This document shows, piece by piece, positions 30,200 through 35,498 of a stretch of DNA of 35,498 bases (within the stretch, counting starts at the first letter, position 1; the number at the start of each line of letters is the position of its first letter). The stretch is from Elysia marginata (Eukaryota > Mollusca > Gastropoda > Plakobranchidae). Made by a program: the position numbers and the translations under genes. A model generated the notes under the pieces. That model searched no databases, was not told the origin of the DNA, and was given only the letters and a program-made list of their open reading frames with translations. The stretch is from positions 495,178 through 530,675 of the forward strand of contig BMAT01002374.1 in NCBI GenBank assembly GCA_019649035.1, in the 5' to 3' direction.

Positions 30200-31076
30200 G
30201 GTGCCCCCATAAAATGAGTCGACATGCAGTGCTGGCTGATTCAAGAAAATGAGAATTTTTGAGTACTTGGTCAAATTTTTACTCAAAGCTATTTTCACAT
30301 AGTTTCAAAGTTTATGATGTTTTTCATTATCTCCACTTATGAGACCATGGAGAAAAAAATGTTCAAAATGTCTTTTCAAGGTTATTAGATCACGGTAATA
30401 CCGTTTTGGCTATTACTAGTCCAATTTCTTCCATATTCTGAAAATGAGGCCACTTAGTTCCTTGTCTTTCTAATGCAGACCTGCCACTCTTCAAAATAGA
30501 AATTCAGTACGATTGAGCTAAAAAAATCAGTATTCAGTGTTAAAAAATCTGTATAACGATGTACCAGTACTCACAAATTCTGGCACTTTTTAGTAAAAAC
30601 ATTAGCACTTCAATTTTAATGTGGCTGTCATAACTTAATTTGTTTAAAAAAATAATAAAACATAAATGTGTAAGATGTAGAGACTACCATGCTCCATTTA
30701 CTAATACAGAAGGCCTACGGTAAAGTATTTTGGTAATGTACTGATATCTTATTTTCAGATTATTAACAAAAAAAATTACAAAAACAGTGAAATTTACTAT
30801 GAAGTTTGGCTCATTAAGAGTTAGTTGCCAAGCAGTAAAAAATCAGTATTTTGTAATAAAAATTAGAAAATCAGTATTTTTTAATATTTTGGCCAAAAAT
30901 CAGTATAATACTGATTTAATCTGTATAAATGGAAGGTCTGCTAATGCAATAAAATAGGACTTAAATAATATATTTAAATACTTTTTTCACCATCTTAGAG
31001 AGCTTTCGAAGGCCTTTAAAATGTGGTGTATTTTATTATCACAAAATTCTGCACATAGACTCATTTTGGGACCCCC
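30200..31076. mobile_element. MITE family 2, copy B, split by a nested insertion
   Basis: The left end CCCCCATAAAATGAGTCGAC and right end TAGACTCATTTTGGGACC are inverted repeats matching copy A at about 16579-16946. Removing 30476-30940 and one CTAATGCA leaves a colinear element of about 400 bp. Copy B is therefore older than the element nested in it. Confidence 0.7.
30476..30940. mobile_element. hAT-like non-autonomous element nested in MITE family 2
   Basis: Flanked by a perfect 8-bp direct repeat CTAATGCA (30470-30477 and 30941-30948), which is absent as a pair in the uninterrupted copy A. The ends are short inverted repeats: CAGACCTGCCA on the left, TGGAAGGTCTG on the right. The last two bases of the left direct repeat can also count as the element start, so the duplication is 6 or 8 bp. 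An 8-bp duplication and CAG...TGCCA ends are hAT-like. No transposase frame; 465 bp. Confidence 0.68.
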
Positions 31077-31921
31077 ACACACTTGAACTCTCTAAAACTC
31101 ATTTACTTGTATATCTTAATTTTAAGTGCACAATGCAAAAGCTTAGAAAAGTAAAAATAGACAAATGCACAAAGTTAATTACGCAAGTTTTTTTTTTTTG
31201 GAAGAGCTGTGTACCTTCCATTTCATTGTGTAATAGAAGAGGGATTTAAAAAAAAGTCTAAAAACAGTTGCAAATAAAAGTTAAGTTAATTATATCAGTC
31301 CTCTAAAAATAAAGTTCTGAAACAAAAAAATCTTTCAGAGTATCCTAAATGAAATGGTGAAGAAGCCAAAAACAGCAATTGACCAAAAAATATTAATATT
31401 CCTTTTTAATTTTTTTTTATTGGAAAGCTTAAGGAGTGCGTTTCCTATAATAAGGTACAGTTTCAAGTGCTTGATTGGTTGAAAAATAGATTTATGAAAA
31501 TATGGCTACCAATACTCTTGCCTGAGATGCGTAAATAATATGTCAGTGTTTTTTTTTCAAGCTAATAAATCAATTATTGCAAATTTATTATAGGCTCAAA
31601 TATATTTTAACATTTACTATAGAGACTAATCAAGCTAATTATATTGTAACTTGAGCTCTAGCAAAAAAGTTAGTTTCTCTGAGTGAAGTACAAAAAAATG
31701 AGCCTCTGTATTTGGTAACACACTTTCGACATAAAAGAAGAACCACTGTTTTGTTACACATTATATATGGCTTAACAGAATAGTATCTAACTGATTTGCA
31801 ACAAGTCTACTGTTGATCAGTAACACTGTCACTGTGTCCTGATCCCTTAGAAACACTAGGAACAACAGAAAATTATTTTTCACAGAAATCACTACCCTAA
31901 CAGCACATTTTCAGGAACCCT

Positions 31922-32175
31922 TATGTATATCGGTAGGGCGGTTGACCGCTATGTGAGAGGTCCCGGGTTCGATCCCCAGTCCGGGCTAAATTTTATTTGC
32001 TCCCCTGTGCCCACCCAGCACTTGATGGGTAGCTAGGTCTCTTAAGACTCGGCGAAAGTAAAGGCGGCGAGGAAAGCAATGGCAAACTACCTCACTATGC
32101 CGTGTGCCTAGAAAAACAAGGACCCTGCTTCTTGTTCCCCTATGCTCATGTCGAGTATGGGACTACCTTTACCTT
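31922..32175 (+). mobile_element. tRNA-derived SINE, near full length
   Basis: Box A-like TAGGGCGGTTG (31934-31944) and a perfect box B GGTTCGATCCC (31966-31976), followed by a body with GGCGAGGAAAGCAATGGCAA and AACTACCTCACTATGCCGTG, and a tail ACCTTTACCTTTTTA. TTATGT occurs just before the head and after the tail, which could be a short target duplication. The head lacks a closed tRNA fold downstream, so it is a SINE, not a tRNA gene. The body resembles central domains shared by SINEs of several invertebrates (from memory, unchecked). Confidence 0.78.
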
Positions 32176-32405
32176 TTTATGTGTGCTAGTTAACGCGTCA
32201 ATTAGTATTGAGTATAATTAAGAGTTTTAACATGGCTGCATTGTTAACTTTTCATTGTTATTTCCTGTCATGGAAACTCACTTTAAACTTTCTTAACTTC
32301 ATCTATTGTCAAATAAAGGATTTCCAAAAAATATGAAAAAAAAAACAACTTGAAAAGCAAATATGCTTGTTATTATATCATGTCAACATTGCATAAAAGT
32401 TCATA

Positions 32406-32824
32406 TGTCTTGCGTCTTAAGTCGAAATTTGAAGGTAGTCAGATATTGGTATCACAGAAAAGATTATTTTCTCTACTTTCAAACAAAACAAACAGAAAAG
32501 CTCTATGATGCTTCTGTATGAAGTTAGAGCCGTTTGAAGTCGGCATGCATAGGACTTGTTGAATTTCAGAATAGGGAGAAAACAGCATTTAAAATTTAGA
32601 CAACTATAAAGATATTGAGGCCTTAGCAATCATACCAACTTAAATTAGACACCTAAAAAATAAAACTTGAACATCAATTAGGTGTGTAAACTGTTAAGAA
32701 ATGGTTTAAGCTTCAATATCTAACAAAAAAAAATTTGACTTCTAAACAGCCACTAAACTTTAAAAGCCTATATCTCCTAACTAAGCCTTCTGACTTACGA
32801 CTCATTTGGACAGAATGTAAGACA
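32406..32824. mobile_element. TA-flanked MITE family 1, copy 2 (419 bp)
   Basis: Same ends (TGTCTTGC...AAGACA) flanked by TA at 32404-32405 and 32825-32826. It shares long blocks with the copy at 20653: GTATCACAGAAAA, TTATTTTCTCTACTTTC, GCCGTTTGAAGTCGG, GAGGCCTTAGCAA, CTGTTAAGAAATGGTTT, CTTTAAAAGCCTATATCTC and GACTCATTTGGACA. The left inverted repeat has lost about 15 bp. Intergenic. Confidence 0.82.
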
Positions 32825-34124
32825 TATATCGTTATGTATGTGTTAGAAAAATTGTGTAGATTGAATAGATAGTTTTCCCAGTGCCTATCAATGCTGTGCT
32901 AAAAATAGCACAAGCGCACGTTCAAGGGTGGTTAACAGAGATTTCTTTCACTCAAGATCATCACAGTCACAATCAAATATAACTAGATGAAAAATTTATC
33001 TTTCTTTGCGTAGAGCCAGAGAACAACTTTAACTGCACTATCAACAACAAAACCTCCTTTCATAAAGATAAGAAAATTTCTGAAAAGTTTGATACTGTAT
33101 AGTAAATTTGTAAACAAAACAAATTAATCTCAATAACAGTGCATAATTAATTTTTAAGTCAAGGAAGGTACAGATGTTGTAATAGATAAAGGAAATAAGG
33201 TTACCATGGATTGGTAGCTTTTACATAGCGATTGTCTTGAGAATTAAATAATGCTGGAAGGGAATAAGATGACTTTGACCTAGATGGCACTAAACCACAG
33301 TACTTTGCCTTTTGACTGGCATAACAGTGTTATATCTTTCATTGACACAAGCTTGTTTAGTATTGTTTTGATATGTTGTTGTATCAACTACATCTCTCTC
33401 GCTTTCAAGTTCACAATATATTTTACATGATCAAGCTCTGGTGCTGGTAATCTATGTTGCGTCCAATGGTGTCTCAACACATCTCTTTATAACAAATAGC
33501 ATTTCAAGAAAGATTTATTTATAAGGAGGGACTCCCAGTCCGGACCGCCCTAGAGCCAGCCGGCTATTCCTATGTCAAGGAATGTGCTATAGCCACTGCC
33601 TCGAATAAAAATGATTATAAAGCTTGCATTAAAGCCCTGTGCAAGTTTTCTCACTAAACTTTTAAACAAGGCATCGCATACACATTTAGATATAAAACTA
33701 ATTGCAGACTATCATGAAAAACAACTGTCTAGCAGTTCATACAAGTTTGAGATAAAATATTTGATGTATATAGTTATATTTTAAACAACTTCAAACGATA
33801 ATAGTTAAATTTATTAACGTATGAATAAATCTTTGTGAAAAGCGTTTTCAATATTTTCAGAAACTTTCTACCAAAGTTAATAGCTAGTTCAAAATTATTT
33901 TGATTAAATATCAAACAAAACTTTTCTTTCCAAGAGATGACATACAATTTATTTTAGCATAAGGTCTGTTTTTTATTTTGTTAGTTTTTGTTGTTGTTGT
34001 TTACAAATTAGAATTTCAAAAGTTTGTCATTTCTTTTTGTTTAATCTTAAAATTTCAAAACTTTGCTTAAAAAGTTGCTATTCTCTTGGTCTTGTTCAAT
34101 AGACATTCTGTGAAAGGAATTGAA

Positions 34125-34446
34125 AAAAAAATAGAACACATTTATATAGCACTTCATCCACTAAATTGCTCTCAACACTTTACATGGTTCCCCAACAGGG
34201 CAATATAAAAAAATTACTTTCTGAACTCACTGAGGAAAAGCAAATAACAGGCATCACTCTAGCATACTGACAAGAAATTTTACTGCCTGTAGTCGGGTAC
34301 TCCTTTAACGCATGAGTGTGGCAAAGAAATGTGTGTAAATAGACTTTCTGAAGGACTAAACGCCAACCTGTCGAAGCAGTAATCAAACCCCAAACCTCTC
34401 TATCCAAAAGCCAAGCCTCTACCACTAAACCACAACGCCACACAAC
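34125..34446 (-). mobile_element. tRNA-derived SINE on the minus strand, second family
   Basis: Read on the minus strand: TGGTTTAGTGGTAGAGG (34432-34416) as box A and GGTTTGATTAC (34389-34379) as a degenerate box B. A body without similarity to the SINE at 31922 follows, ending AAGTGCTATATAAATGT and a T-rich tail (about 34150-34125). Roughly 320 bp. The short minus-strand frame inside it is not a gene. Confidence 0.7.
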
Positions 34447-35158
34447 AAAGATGTGACCAATTCTGAAGAGCTTTCAAGCTACTATTTGATCAGCCCTGAT
34501 CCATGCAGATTAAATAAGAAGGCAAATAACATTTTAAGGCCATTACAAGATATGTATGAGTAATCACAGAATAACAGTGAAACTTACGTGAAAAACATTG
34601 CAATGTGGATGTACAAAAAAAATCAGCTCAGTAAAAAGTAAAAAGAAAGGCAAAAATCATAATTATTCTATATATATAAATTATCAGTTGGTCATTAAAG
34701 TGTTCATCAAGTCAGATGAGGAAATAGAAAAAGGGCATGTGATTTACTTTCATAACTAAAAAAAGTTTTGATTACATGTAAAATAATAAATTTGAGTAAA
34801 AATGTAGACTAGGTTTATATGTGAGCCTATAGGAGAGTAAATATTTTGGAACACAAGAATTAATATAATTATGATAACCATACACTACATAAATATCAAA
34901 GACACTACCTGTATAAAAGTAAAGTGCTTTTGGTAATTTCTAAATAAAGAAAAAAAAGGCCAAAAATTCAGCATTGAAAAGACATTCAAACTTATTGGCC
35001 CATAAAGGAATGGCTGCAGAATAAACAAGATCAGCTTATACAAAGCTTGTTGAAAAAATCAGCTCAAAACTACAGGAGAGCCATGGCTATCTTTATCTAT
35101 GTGCGTCTTTCTCCTGTCTATATGAGGACGCTCTTGCATCTTGGTGATCCCCATGGAA

Positions 35159-35261
35159 TCACTCTGTATCGAGGAACTCATCAGCCACTTCCGTGAGCTG
35201 CTCAGGCGAGTCACAGTACAGGCGATGCACACTGCTCTCTCTGTTTAAGAGACAGGGACGC
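35159..35261 (-). CDS. Terminal coding exon of an unidentified convergent gene
   Basis: On the minus strand a pyrimidine-rich acceptor (TTTTTTCCTACTTTCACAG) precedes 35261. One base completes a split codon; then 33 codons read open to TGA at 35161-35159. The peptide begins RPCLLNRESSVHRLYCDSPE and ends DEFLDTE, a compact acidic C-terminus. GC content and codon regularity stand out from the AT-rich surroundings. I do not recognise the family. The rest of the gene lies beyond the right edge. It is tail to tail with the RIM-BP-like gene, and its 3' UTR would run leftward from 35158. Confidence 0.68.
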
Positions 35262-35498
35262 CTGTGAAAGTAGGAAAAAAAAAAGCAAAGCTATTTTCAG
35301 TTTTTTTTAATAAATGAGCATACTCAGTTAGACTGCAAATTTTCTTGCAGGGAAATAAACAACATCTGACTTTGTAAAATAAATACAACAAAATGATTTC
35401 ATCTTAAACTATTAGATGTAACCTCTTTTTACTGAGATAAACACATATTAAATTGTCTATAGTGCCCTCCAGCTGTCTTAACAAATAAGATAAAATAA

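Larger units (their letters stand above)
27111..35158. other. Intergenic region between convergent genes
   Basis: AT-rich. Apart from the mobile elements listed separately, it contains an interrupted AAT microsatellite, a GC-richer patch at about 28600-28700 and a GC-richer open patch at 33523-33657. No RNA gene or coding gene is supported. The leftmost part may include further 3' UTR of the plus-strand gene and the rightmost part the 3' UTR of the minus-strand gene. Confidence 0.55.

Noticed and set aside
31922..31995. tRNA gene candidate with a perfect box B
   Set aside because: No closing acceptor stem, and it is followed by a SINE-type body and tail.
34180..34443. Minus-strand open frame of 87 codons
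   Set aside because: It coincides with the tRNA-like head and body of a SINE.

Overview
This window looks like nuclear DNA from an invertebrate animal. It is AT-rich, has many GT-AG introns of 0.3-3.4 kb, and carries short tRNA-derived repeats and small terminal-inverted-repeat elements. A mollusc or other lophotrochozoan is my guess, from the style of the SINEs and small transposons. That is inference only.

The dominant feature is one plus-strand gene. I assembled 18 coding exons between 4749 and 26428, reading open for 1,259 codons to a TGA, with GT-AG borders and compatible phases throughout. The encoded C-terminal part has, in order: a long disordered Ser/Pro/acidic region with proline-rich SH3-ligand-like motifs (exons 1-2); a coiled coil of roughly 400 residues (exons 2-11); a basic/Ser/His linker; an SH3 domain; one fibronectin type III (FN3) domain; a second SH3 domain; and a short tail. 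Coiled coil plus SH3-FN3-SH3, with RT loops longer than usual in SH3 domains, points to the RIM-binding protein family (RIM-BP/TSPOAP1/RIMBP3). Known members have three SH3 and several FN3 domains, so this is either a compact divergent member or a different SH3/FN3 scaffold. The true 5' end was not found: the first exon recognised begins with the last two bases of a split codon, so at least one coding exon lies further upstream.

Region by region: 1-4748 is non-coding and contains two sets of decayed tandem repeats. 4749-26428 is the gene body. Its introns hold a 404-bp TA-flanked MITE, two pogo/Tigger-like short elements, a tRNA-like SINE head, one copy of a second MITE family and a 36-base assembly gap. 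26429 to about 26.9-27.1 kb is the 3' UTR with several AATAAA signals. 27.1-35.1 kb is intergenic and rich in repeats: the second copy of the TA-flanked MITE, the second copy of the other MITE family with a hAT-like element nested inside it, another hAT-like element, and two tRNA-derived SINEs in opposite orientations. At the right edge, 35159-35261 on the minus strand is the terminal coding exon of another gene that I cannot identify. The two genes are therefore convergent, tail to tail.

No rRNA, CRISPR or intact functional tRNA gene was seen, and no transposase or reverse-transcriptase frame.
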